A stretch of 64,000 bases of DNA. It comes from Streptomyces sp. CA-278952. GTDB lineage: Bacteria; Actinomycetota; Actinomycetes; Streptomycetales; Streptomycetaceae. The notes under the pieces were generated by a model. The model was not told the origin of the DNA. It did not search any database and was given only the letters and a program-made list of their open reading frames with translations. Below, one piece after another: positions 8,272-15,569 of this stretch (position 1 is the stretch's first letter; each line of letters starts with the position of its first letter). The position numbers and the translations under genes were made by a program. The stretch lies in the NCBI RefSeq assembly GCF_028747205.1, contig NZ_CP112880.1, positions 124,001-188,000 of the forward strand. Direction: 5' to 3'.

Positions 8272-10102
8272 GTCTGATGCCGTGGTCCCCGGGTCCGGTG
8301 CGGGCGACGTCGTGCCGACGGTAACCGATCGCGCATTCGCCCCGGTCCCGCGCGGCGGCGACGACGCCGGCGAAGGTGGCCTCGGCGCCCGGGTGGATGT
8401 AGGCACGGGCGGGCCGCAGACAGACGTTGTTGCCGTCCGCGGAGAACAACTCCTCGAAGACGGGGGCCAGATGTCTGTTCTGTGCGATCTGAGCCATGAG
8501 AAGGCCGACCAGCATCCCGCCGACGATGACGTCGGAACCGCTGTTCACGGGTGCCAGGGGTCGGTTCCGGTCATCGACGAGCTCGGTGACGACACGCGTC
8601 TCGCGTCCTGTTCGTTGTTCCAGCAGTCGCACGGCCAGCAGCGTGACCAGGGTCCAGTCGTCCGGGTGGTCGGGGCCGTCGCCCCGGTCCGGGCCCAGGA
8701 CGACCACCGCGTCGTACGGATCGAGGTCGAGGCCGAGCAGGATCTCGGGCCGCGACAGGGGAGCCGACCGGAAGTGCACGTCCGGCCTGGCCGGCTCCCC
8801 GCCCTCCGGCTCTCTCGGTCCGGGTACGGCGCTGTCGGCGACCACGTCCACGACGGAGCCGGGGCGGGCCGTGCTCCGTAACTGGTCCAGGACCAGAGGG
8901 GCCCGGCGGTTCCAGCCGAGCAGCAGCAGCCGGGAGGGGCCGGCCGGATCGGGCCGGGCAGCAACGATCGCCGAGGTGTCGACCAGGTGCCGGCAGTCCT
9001 CGACGCGGGTGCTGTCGTCATCGCGGGCGAGCACGATCAGGCGGCTTCCGGGCCGGACGACGGTGTCGGCGGGCGGGTTGAGCAGCGTACGGCCCTCGGG
9101 CGTGAGCAGCCCCACCACACAGGAGTTCTGGTGGCTCAGCAGGGTCTGTCCGAAGGGGCCGTGGTGGAACGCGGTGGTGTCGACGAGATGGAACTCGTCG
9201 CCCGCGAAGTCGAGGAGGTCGCGCAGGACGAGGGAGAGGCCGGGGCGGCCGACGCACTGCGCGATCAGCCGGGCCGTGACCGCGTCGGTCTCCAGGACCG
9301 TGCCGCGGGGACCTGCGGCCAGCCGGGCCGGGGCCCGGTACCGGTCGTCCCGGACCGCGGCGAGCACCGGTGGCCCGTCCGTGTCCTCGCCGAGGACCGC
9401 CCGCAGGGCCAGCAGGATGCGCAGCACCTCGGCGTCGGCCGTCGGTTCCGCTGACGGCAGCACCACGACGGTGCTCGCCGACCGCGGACTGACGAGTGCG
9501 AGAACGTCCGGGTCGCTGGCGGGACCGCTGCGGCAGATGATCCGGGCGCGGGCGGTCGGGGCACCCCGAGCGGTCAGTGCCTCCTCCATATCGGCTTTGT
9601 CGCGGTCGGCGAGCAGCACGACCGCGCGCGGCCGACGCGGGGCCCGGGCGGCGACCAGCTCGCCCACCACGGTGGTCACCTGGTCCGACCAGCCGAGCAC
9701 CAGGACGTGCCCCTGCTCCAGGACCGTGGACCGCCCCCTGCTCAACTCCGCCATGCGCTCGGCCAGTCCGGTCGTGATGACCCCGACGAGGGTCGACACG
9801 CAGAGCAACGCGACCAGCCCGAGCAACGCGGAGAGCACCAGGCGCAGAGGCGTACCGGTGGCCGCGCCCAGGCGGAGCGTCTCCGCGCTGATCCGCCATG
9901 TCGCGATCAGCCGCTCCGAGAGGGACGTGGGCGATCCGGGATCCGTCCACACCAGCAGCAGGCTGACCGGGACGACGACGGCCAGGCAGGTGATCACCAG
10001 CCAGCCCATCAGGGTGCCGGTGGAGCGGGCCAGCGTGCGGTCGAACCGGTAGCGCGCCCAGTCCCGTAACCGCACCCGCGGCCGGCCCTTGGCTGATTCC
10101 AC
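8141..10102 (-). CDS. CASTOR/POLLUX-like membrane protein with two RCK/TrkA-N modules, 653 aa
   Basis: Likely ion-channel-related protein. The GTG start at 10102 has an excellent GGGGGAG ribosome-binding site eight bases upstream; a longer open frame to 10600 lacks one and is rejected. Two membrane helices (about residues 31-53 and 86-112) flank an extracellular stretch. Two Rossmann-like regulatory halves follow: one begins HVLVLGWSDQ (about 132), the other RLLLLGWNRR (about 390), both typical of CASTOR/POLLUX/RCK proteins. A C-terminal TrkA-C-like strand (DQVVVVATD) ends the protein. Streptomyces orthologues are annotated as CASTOR/POLLUX-related ion channels; ion and ligand are not established. 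The gene is alone and convergent with aph(3''). Confidence 0.85.
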   Translation of the reverse strand: MESAKGRPRVRLRDWARYRFDRTLARSTGTLMGWLVITCLAVVVPVSLLLVWTDPGSPTSLSERLIATWRISAETLRLGAATGTPLRLVLSALLGLVALLCVSTLVGVITTGLAERMAELSRGRSTVLEQGHVLVLGWSDQVTTVVGELVAARAPRRPRAVVLLADRDKADMEEALTARGAPTARARIICRSGPASDPDVLALVSPRSASTVVVLPSAEPTADAEVLRILLALRAVLGEDTDGPPVLAAVRDDRYRAPARLAAGPRGTVLETDAVTARLIAQCVGRPGLSLVLRDLLDFAGDEFHLVDTTAFHHGPFGQTLLSHQNSCVVGLLTPEGRTLLNPPADTVVRPGSRLIVLARDDDSTRVEDCRHLVDTSAIVAARPDPAGPSRLLLLGWNRRAPLVLDQLRSTARPGSVVDVVADSAVPGPREPEGGEPARPDVHFRSAPLSRPEILLGLDLDPYDAVVVLGPDRGDGPDHPDDWTLVTLLAVRLLEQRTGRETRVVTELVDDRNRPLAPVNSGSDVIVGGMLVGLLMAQIAQNRHLAPVFEELFSADGNNVCLRPARAYIHPGAEATFAGVVAAARDRGECAIGYRRHDVARTGPGDHGIRLNPPKGERRVWHAEDQVVVVATDRHHLPTVAAGPDESTTAGSP

Positions 10103-10723
10103 TGCTACTCCCCCTAGCCCGCCGCCGCGCACCCCGCGGTGGGTGCGGCATCGGCCGTCCCTCCCGGCAGCGTGCGACCTCCGCCCTCGGGGCACGTCGG
10201 GTTCGGCGGTCGATTCATCCTTTCGGGCGCTCCGTCGCAACGCGGCACATAAGTTCCGGCCGGGCGGAGGGGCGTTCGCGCCGTCACCGGTACGACGTCG
10301 AATCGGGTCTCCGTGTTCCGCCGCAGCCTCGGCCGTCGGTCGGGTCAGGGCTGGGCCGGTAGGGACCAGCGGGTGGACCGTTTCCCGGCGCGCCGGTCGG
10401 TCAGCCATCCGATCGCACCACCCTGGTTGGTGAGGAGGGGCGCGGAATGGTTGGTGAGGATCTTTCCTGCTCCTGGTGAATCCGTAGCAGGGAACGAAGG
10501 TGCACGCGGCGACGCCCAACGGCGCGCTGCGCGCGGCGGCGGCGGAGGAATTCGCCCAGCAGTACGCGGACGGCCCCCAGGCCTCGGGCGGGGAGATCAC
10601 GACCTGCGTCCCGGCCGCTCTGCGGGCAGCCTCTCAGGGGCTTGCCTTGATGACCGGCGTCCGGACCCGGACAAGGCCTCCGTACGATCGGGCAGCAACG
10701 GACGACGACACACGGAGGACAAC
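10103..10723. other. 621-base intergenic region between divergent genes
   Basis: This region holds the promoters of the CASTOR/POLLUX-like gene (minus) and the MOSC gene (plus). I see a 13-bp direct repeat, tggttggtgagga, at 10424-10436 and 10448-10460. A weak open frame starts with GTG at 10500 and reads HAATPNGALRAAAAEEFAQQ through to 10748, overlapping the MOSC start in another phase. It has no clear ribosome-binding site and no family I recognise; it may be a gene remnant. No RNA gene seen. Confidence 0.4.
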
Positions 10724-11269
10724 ATGGGTGGCCGGGTCACCGCGGTGAGCCGCAACGAGCGGTACGGGTTCAGCAAACCCACCTACCCATTCATCACGCT
10801 GCTCGCCGGGCTCGGCGTGGAGGGGGATGTGCATGCGGGCACCACGATCCGCCACCAGTTCCGCATGACGTACGAACCGGACCTGCCCAACCTGCGCCAG
10901 GTCCACCTGATGCACGAGGAACTCTTCGAGGAGCTCGCGCTCAAGGGCTTCGGTGTGTCGGCGGGCCAGCTCGGCGAGAACGTCACCACCGCGGGAGTTG
11001 ATCTCCTCTGCCTCCCCACCGGAACCCTGCTGCGCCTCGGCGAGGAAGCGGTGCTGGAGGTGACCGGGCTGCGCAATCCGTGCGCGAAGATCAACGACTT
11101 CCGCCAGGGGCTGCTGGGTGAGGTCTTCGCCCTGGATCCCGTGTCGGGTGAGTTCACCTTCAAGTCGGGCGTCATGGCCGTGGTCCGTACCGGCGGGACG
11201 GTCCGCGCCGGCGACACCGTCGAGGTCGAGCTGCCGCCGCCCCCTCACCGGGCCCTGGAACGCGTCTGA
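10724..11269 (+). CDS. MOSC-domain protein, 181 aa
   Basis: MOSC (molybdenum cofactor sulfurase C-terminal) domain protein of the YiiM-like stand-alone type. The ATG at 10724 follows a GGAGG ribosome-binding site at about 10714. Family features are the opening VTAVSRNERYGFSKP, the GVEGDVHAG loop (the G-D-x-H region of the MOSC fold), QLGENVTT, the NPCAKI motif with the conserved Cys, and a C-terminal V-R-x-GD-V-x-V strand. MOSC proteins bind molybdenum cofactor or reduce N-hydroxylated compounds. No partner reductase adjoins, so the substrate is unknown. Monocistronic. Confidence 0.9.
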   Translation: MGGRVTAVSRNERYGFSKPTYPFITLLAGLGVEGDVHAGTTIRHQFRMTYEPDLPNLRQVHLMHEELFEELALKGFGVSAGQLGENVTTAGVDLLCLPTGTLLRLGEEAVLEVTGLRNPCAKINDFRQGLLGEVFALDPVSGEFTFKSGVMAVVRTGGTVRAGDTVEVELPPPPHRALERV

Positions 11270-11386
11270 GGGCTGTCCCGAGCAGGCGGAGTACCCGCCC
11301 GGTCACGGCCGGCGCCTGGCTCCCGTGGCGGACGCCGCCCGGTCGCGACCGGAGAGCCGGCGTCGGGGCCACGTTCCCGCCCCGTC

Positions 11387-11881
11387 TCAGCCCTGCTGCT
11401 CCAAGGAGTCCGCGAACGCGCGCAGCGCATCGGCCAGATCCTTCTTCGTGGGCAGCTCGTCGACCTTCTTCTCCAGGTCGTCGATCCGCTGGGCGACCTC
11501 CGCGAGATCGACCGGAGCCGTCGGCGAGGGGCTGGGTCCGCCCGTGGGATCCGGACCGCTCGGGTGGGCACTGGGCTCGGGCCCCCCGATGGATCCGGCA
11601 TCGGCGCCCACCGACCCGCCGGACCCACTGACGCTTCCGCCACCGTCCGACCCTCCGTCGACGCCGCCCGAGCCACTCACGCTCCCGCCAGCGTCAGAGC
11701 CGCCCGAGACGTCGCCGCCACCGCTGGATCCTCGGGGCACGCTCTCCACGGGTACCGGATCCGGGCCGGTCGGCGCCTCGTCCGACGTACCCGCGGCCAG
11801 CGCACCGCCGACTCCGAACACCACCGCGGCAGCGGCACCGACCAATGCCGCCGTCACACGTCTCGCCCGTCGATTTCCCAT
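11387..11881 (-). CDS. Secreted or anchored Gly/Ser-rich small protein with C-terminal helical segment, 164 aa
   Basis: No known family recognised. The chosen ATG at 11881 (MGNRRARR) has GAGGA and GGAG upstream. An Arg-rich N-terminus and a hydrophobic helix (VTAALVGAAAAVVFGVGGALAAG) form an export signal. A low-complexity middle follows with repeated GGSVSGSGG-type units and acidic residues (about 45-115), then a Pro/Ser stretch, then a charged heptad-like helix (VAQRIDDLEKKVDELPTKKD) that could form a coiled coil. This pattern suggests an extracytoplasmic spacer-plus-oligomerisation protein. Divergent from the hydrolase gene. In-frame ATGs further upstream lie too close to their ribosome-binding sites. 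Confidence 0.65.
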   Translation of the reverse strand: MGNRRARRVTAALVGAAAAVVFGVGGALAAGTSDEAPTGPDPVPVESVPRGSSGGGDVSGGSDAGGSVSGSGGVDGGSDGGGSVSGSGGSVGADAGSIGGPEPSAHPSGPDPTGGPSPSPTAPVDLAEVAQRIDDLEKKVDELPTKKDLADALRAFADSLEQQG

Positions 11882-11981
11882 GGTCTCCATTCCTCGGACC
11901 CTAGCCATCGCAGCTGGCGGAGGGACTGATTCCCACATCCTCGCGAATCTTCCACCCCTACCCCTAACCCCCCATACATAG

Positions 11982-12009
11982 TTGACAGGTTAAATTCGAG
12001 CGGCATCAT
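11982..12009 (+). promoter_or_regulatory. Candidate promoter of the alpha/beta hydrolase gene
   Basis: A perfect -35 TTGACA at 11982-11987 and a -10-like CATCAT at 12004-12009, spaced 16 bases, lie 37 bases before the hydrolase start codon. The region is markedly AT-richer than its surroundings. Confidence 0.45.
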
Positions 12010-12012
12010 GGA

Positions 12013-12044
12013 GCTAACCAGTAAACCGACCGAGAGGGGTTAGC
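12013..12044. promoter_or_regulatory. Inverted repeat around the hydrolase ribosome-binding site
   Basis: Perfect 7-bp arms GCTAACC (12013-12019) and GGTTAGC (12038-12044), 18 bases apart, end just before the ATG. The GAGAGGGG ribosome-binding site is enclosed. It could be a repressor operator overlapping the transcription start, or an mRNA hairpin. No regulator gene is adjacent. Confidence 0.4.
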
Positions 12045-12045
12045 C

Positions 12046-12918
12046 ATGACTGCGCTCCACCACCGCTACGCGGACATACAGGGACAGCGGATCTTCTACC
12101 GAGAGGCCGGCGACGCCGACGCACCCGCCGTCGTGCTGCTGCACGGCTTCCCCACCAGTTCGTTCATGTTCCGCGAGCTGATTCCCGCGCTGGCCGAGCG
12201 CTTCCACGTGATCGCGCCCGACCACCTGGGTTTCGGTCTCTCCGCCGCCCCCTCGGTCGACGCGTTCACCTACACCTTCGACGCGCTGGCCGAGCTGACC
12301 GCGCGACTGCTCGAACAGCTGGGGGTGAACCACTACGCCATCTACGTCCAGGACTACGGAGCGCCGATAGGCTGGCGGCTCGCCCTCGCCGACCCCGGGG
12401 CCATCACGGCGATCATCACGCAGAACGGCAACGGCTACGACGCGGGCTTCGTCGAGAGCTTCTGGAAGCCGATCAGTGACTACCAGCGCGAGCAGACACC
12501 CGAGAACGAGGCGCACGCGCGCGGCGCGCTGACCCTGGACGGCATCAAGTGGCAGTACGTCACCGGCACTCCGGACGAGAGCACGGTCAGCCCCGATGCC
12601 TGGCACCACGATTTCGCCCTCGTCTCCCGCCCCGGCAACGACGAGGTCCAGCTGTCGCTGTTCCGTGACTACGCCAGCAACGCGCTGCTGTACCCGGCAC
12701 TGCACACGTACCTTCGCGCGCACCGGCCGCCGGTTCTCGCGGTATGGGGCAGGAACGACCCGATCTTCGGCCCCGACGGAGCCCGCGCCTTCGCCGACGA
12801 TGTTCCGGACGCCGAGATCCACCTCCTCGACGGCGGGCACTTCCTGCTGGAAAGCGCCGGTGACACGGTTGCCGCGCTCGTCCTCGGTTTCCTGGGACGC
12901 GTCCACAGCGCGGCCTGA
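12046..12918 (+). CDS. Alpha/beta hydrolase, haloalkane dehalogenase/epoxide hydrolase-like, 290 aa
   Basis: Cytoplasmic alpha/beta-hydrolase. The oxyanion-hole motif HGFPTSS (about 34-40) and the first-strand VVLLHG are present. The nucleophile elbow reads VQDYGAP with Asp103, not Ser, which places the protein with haloalkane dehalogenases and epoxide hydrolases that use an Asp ester intermediate. The catalytic His is His265 in DGGHFLLES. The third acid is probably in VWGRNDPIFGP. No signal peptide. The start is fixed by GAGAGGGG upstream and by the start of homology. Single gene with its own promoter and a strong terminator. Substrate unknown; dehalogenase activity cannot be claimed from sequence. 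Confidence 0.88.
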   Translation: MTALHHRYADIQGQRIFYREAGDADAPAVVLLHGFPTSSFMFRELIPALAERFHVIAPDHLGFGLSAAPSVDAFTYTFDALAELTARLLEQLGVNHYAIYVQDYGAPIGWRLALADPGAITAIITQNGNGYDAGFVESFWKPISDYQREQTPENEAHARGALTLDGIKWQYVTGTPDESTVSPDAWHHDFALVSRPGNDEVQLSLFRDYASNALLYPALHTYLRAHRPPVLAVWGRNDPIFGPDGARAFADDVPDAEIHLLDGGHFLLESAGDTVAALVLGFLGRVHSAA

Positions 12919-12953
12919 CCACGCCAGGACCCCTGCGACGGGAAGCCAAAGGC

Positions 12954-13004
12954 GGCGTGCGCCCGACGCCGGCCACCGTCCACGGCCGGCGCCGGGCGCA
13001 CGCC
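12954..13004 (+). terminator. Strong hairpin terminator after the hydrolase gene
   Basis: 21-bp stem with one mismatch around a 9-base loop (accgtccac), beginning 35 bases after the stop codon. It is one of the most stable hairpins in the window. Confidence 0.75.
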
Positions 13005-13215
13005 CGTGCTCGCCTGGCTCCGCGGCCGTCACGACCCCGCCGCCCGACCGGACCGGTGGACGTACGGCCGCGGCAGCGCGTGAGCCGTACGACGAAATGA
13101 GCTTCAGGTTCGCTTCAGTTCGGGCTGTTAGAGTGCAGTCCTGCGGCGGCAATTCGCCGAGCGGCTTTGGCACTTCGCCCTACGGGCCGAATCGACCGGG
13201 ACAGGGAGCGTAGGA

Positions 13216-13572
13216 ATGCGCTGCAGGGAGATGCTGGCCTTCTACGCCGGTATCGCCGTGCTCCTGATGATTTCCGCGTTCGCTCTCGGCGACTCCACCC
13301 AGACCCTGCAGACCGTCGACACGGCAGCCCATTCCCACTCCGTGCCCGTATTCGACAGGTCGGGGCCGAGTGCTCCGCTGGAGGGCGTCGACGGTGACGT
13401 CACGCTCCAGCACCGCCACAAAGCGGGAAGCACGACGGCCGCACCCCCCGTGCAGGCAGGTATCCCCTCCTCATCACCGGATCTCCACGACTGCGCGACG
13501 GATGTCGCCCGGCAGCATTCTTCGCACTCGGGATCGCGAAGCCCTGTCCGTGTCCAGATCCTTCGCTGCTGA
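13216..13572 (+). CDS. Small membrane-anchored or secreted protein of unknown function, 118 aa
   Basis: The family is not recognised. The ATG at 13216 follows GGGAGCGTAGG. An N-terminal hydrophobic helix (MLAFYAGIAVLLMISAFAL, about residues 6-24) would export or anchor the protein. The rest is Ser/His-rich (HSHSVPVF, LQHRHK, HSSHSGS) with two Cys, one of them C-terminal. About 80-115 bases upstream are two CTTCAG repeats. The size and composition resemble small actinobacterial exported proteins with little conserved structure, so the call rests on the start signals and codon bias. Confidence 0.5.
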   Translation: MRCREMLAFYAGIAVLLMISAFALGDSTQTLQTVDTAAHSHSVPVFDRSGPSAPLEGVDGDVTLQHRHKAGSTTAAPPVQAGIPSSSPDLHDCATDVARQHSSHSGSRSPVRVQILRC

Positions 13573-13910
13573 GCGGAGCCTCCGATCGTCCTGCGGCAGC
13601 CCCCGGGCCCCGCACAGCCCGAGGCCCTGCGGCGGCTCGGCGTTCGTTCGCCCCGGTGCATCGCGCCATGCTCGACCCTTCGGTGAGCACGCCCCCGGCG
13701 GCCCCAGGCCTTGATCTCCCGATCACGGATACGTGCCATCACGTCCCGCGTCACGCGGAATGCCGCCGCGATTCACTCGTGATGGGCCTCGGATTCCTCT
13801 CTCGGTATCCGACCGGCCCCCGTGGGATTTCCGGTCCCGAAAAGATATGACGCCGAGTTGGTCGGCACTCCGGCCTTTCGGCCCCCTACTCAGTCCTGGA
13901 GCAGACGCAC
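13573..13910. other. 338-base intergenic leader before the DedA gene
   Basis: I see no convincing gene here. Short frames at 13656 and 13733 have no ribosome-binding site and no family resemblance. The stretch probably holds the DedA promoter; I cannot point to specific -10/-35 boxes. Confidence 0.3.
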
Positions 13911-14567
13911 ATGCAGCATTTCCCCCTCGCCTCGGAGCCGGCGAGCGGCATCGCAGGGTGGGCGACCAGCCTTGTCGAAACCATGGGCGGCCCCGGGGCC
14001 GGGCTGGCGATCGCCTTGGAGAATCTCTTCCCGCCGTTGCCGAGCGAAATCATTCTGCCGCTGACGGGCTTCGCCGCGGGGCAGGGAGTGATCAGCCTGT
14101 TCTCCGCCCTGTTCTGGACGACGCTGGGGTCGGTGGTGGGGGCTGTCGCCCTCTATCAGATCGGCGCTCTCTTCGGCCGGGACCGCATGTACGCCCTGTG
14201 GGAGCGGCTTCCCCTGGTGAAGGTCTCCGACCTCAAGAAGACCGAGGAGTGGTTCGTCAAGCACGGTATGAAGGCCATCTTCTTCGGCCGGATGATTCCG
14301 ATCTTTCGCAGCCTGATCAGCGTCCCGGCAGGCGTTGAGCGGATGCCGCTGCCGATCTTCGTACTCCTCACCGCTCTGGGCAGCTTCATATGGAACTTCA
14401 TCCTCGTCATGGCCGGATATCTGCTGGGTGATCAGTGGGAGCTCGTGGAGAGTTACGTCGGGGTGCTCTCGAAGGTTGTTCTGGTACTGGTGGTCGTGGC
14501 GCTGGTCGTGGCGGTCGGTCGCAGGCTGCGTTCCCGTCGAGGTGATCGGCAGAAGGACCACGCGTGA
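13911..14567 (+). CDS. DedA family integral membrane protein, 218 aa
   Basis: Polytopic membrane protein of the DedA/VTT superfamily, implicated in lipid scrambling and envelope homeostasis. Hallmarks seen: the re-entrant segment with ENLFPPLPSEIILPLTGFAAG (conserved E and P), the GR motif in FFGRMIPIFRSLISVPAG with the paired arginines, and GSFIWNFILVMAGYLLG. At least four hydrophobic segments plus a C-terminal helix (about 185-203) followed by a basic tail. The start is supported by CTGGAG upstream and by family length. The downstream TerB-like gene is on the same strand 147 bases away, possibly independent. Confidence 0.9.
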   Translation: MQHFPLASEPASGIAGWATSLVETMGGPGAGLAIALENLFPPLPSEIILPLTGFAAGQGVISLFSALFWTTLGSVVGAVALYQIGALFGRDRMYALWERLPLVKVSDLKKTEEWFVKHGMKAIFFGRMIPIFRSLISVPAGVERMPLPIFVLLTALGSFIWNFILVMAGYLLGDQWELVESYVGVLSKVVLVLVVVALVVAVGRRLRSRRGDRQKDHA

Positions 14568-14714
14568 CCGGTGCGCCGAACCGCCCGGTGCCGCCTGCTC
14601 CGGGAGGCTCACCGGTCACCGGGCGTGGGCCGCCGGCGAGCGGCCCACGAAGAATGGTTGCAAGCGGCCGCGCACAGTGCGCGGACCATCGATCCGATCG
14701 ACAAGGTGGCACGG

Positions 14715-15269
14715 ATGGCTATGTGGGACCGCATCAAGGACCAGGCCAAGGGGCTGCAGCAGCAGCAGTCGCAGGGCACGAGGGGCCCCGCCGGGCAGCG
14801 GCAGGCGGGTACGGGAGCCGCGGGCGGCTCGAAGGAGAAGTTGGTGGGGCTGCTCAAGTCGCAGCTCGGCTCGCTCAAGACGGAGCTCAAGAGCGGGGCG
14901 TACCGGGACGCCAGTATGGCGATGTGTGCTCTGGTCGCGGCTGCCGACGGGTCTGTCGACCCCGCCGAGCGGCACCACGTGGAGACGCTGATCCTGCAGA
15001 ACGACGTCCTGCAGAACTTCCCTCCGGAGCAGTTGCGGCAGAGGTTCAACAAGCATGTCGATCAGATGATGTTCAACTTCCAGCAGGGCAAGACCGAGGC
15101 CATGCAGGAGATCGCCAAGGCCGCGAAGAAGCCGGTGGAGGCGAAGGCGGTCGTCCAGACCGGTTTCGTGATCGCCGGTGCGGACGGGTACATCGCCCCG
15201 GCGGAGGCGCAGGTTCTGCGGGAAGCGTGCATGGCGCTCGGGGTGTCCCCGCAGGAGTTCGGCCTCTGA
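14715..15269 (+). CDS. TerB-family (tellurite-resistance-like) protein, 184 aa
   Basis: Soluble helical protein with a TerB-like domain. The chosen ATG at 14715 follows AAGGTGG; another ATG lies at 14721 and a longer frame to 14571 lacks start signals. Residues 1-50 are a Gln/Gly-rich linker (GLQQQQSQGTRG). The TerB domain from about 60 has two acidic repeats, VAAADGSVDPAER and IAGADGYIAPAEA, which are the characteristic acidic metal-binding loops. TerB proteins belong to Ter stress networks, but no terC/D/Z genes are nearby, so a role in tellurite resistance is not shown. A hairpin terminator follows. Confidence 0.85.
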   Translation: MAMWDRIKDQAKGLQQQQSQGTRGPAGQRQAGTGAAGGSKEKLVGLLKSQLGSLKTELKSGAYRDASMAMCALVAAADGSVDPAERHHVETLILQNDVLQNFPPEQLRQRFNKHVDQMMFNFQQGKTEAMQEIAKAAKKPVEAKAVVQTGFVIAGADGYIAPAEAQVLREACMALGVSPQEFGL

Positions 15270-15319
15270 TCCGGCCGGCGCGTTTGGTCCGGCCGGTGCG
15301 TTTTCCGTAGCGGCGGGGA

Positions 15320-15353
15320 CCCGGCGGGCGCGACCGTATCGCGTCCCGCCGGG
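15320..15353. terminator. Hairpin between convergent TerB-like and ferredoxin genes
   Basis: The stem pairs cccggcgggcgcga with tcgcg-t-cccgccggg (one bulged T) around CCGTA. It lies between the TerB-like stop and the ferredoxin stop on the opposite strand, so it can end both transcripts. Confidence 0.65.
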
Positions 15354-15362
15354 CCCGGCCCT

Positions 15363-15569
15363 TCAGTCGTCGGTCAGGGACACCGCCCCGACCGGGCAGG
15401 CCCGTACGGCCTCCCGCACCAGCGGGTGGTCCCCCGCCCCCGCCGTGCGGCCGGGAAGCATCTCGCTGAATCCGTCGTCGTCCTGCGTGAACACGTCCGG
15501 CGCGGTCAGCGCGCACATGCCGGCCCCCACGCAGCGTTCCTTGTCGACCTGGACGCCCACGTCGCTCAC
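15363..15569 (-). CDS. soyB: [3Fe-4S] ferredoxin, P450 redox partner, 68 aa
   Basis: Small electron carrier that passes electrons to the P450 encoded just upstream. The GTG start at 15569 overlaps the P450 stop as GTGA, so the two are translationally coupled. The three-cysteine pattern is Cys13-x5-Cys19 and a later Cys-Pro in RACPVGAV. The lack of a fourth Cys in the loop marks a [3Fe-4S] cluster, as in Streptomyces P450 ferredoxins (SoyB, SuaB). The gene ends the operon before a terminator. A much longer frame reads through the P450 gene out of phase and is not the gene. The symbol is by resemblance to the S. griseus pair. Confidence 0.88.
   Translation of the reverse strand: MSDVGVQVDKERCVGAGMCALTAPDVFTQDDDGFSEMLPGRTAGAGDHPLVREAVRACPVGAVSLTDD

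Noticed and set aside
8141..10600. 819-residue version of the CASTOR/POLLUX-like protein starting at 10600
   Set aside because: The extra 166 residues are low-complexity and have no ribosome-binding site, whereas GTG 10102 has GGGGGAG at ideal spacing and starts at the homologous region.
14564..15310. Alternative plus-strand frame across the TerB-like gene
   Set aside because: Arg/Gly-rich translation without motifs; the TerB repeats with acidic loops are in the other frame.
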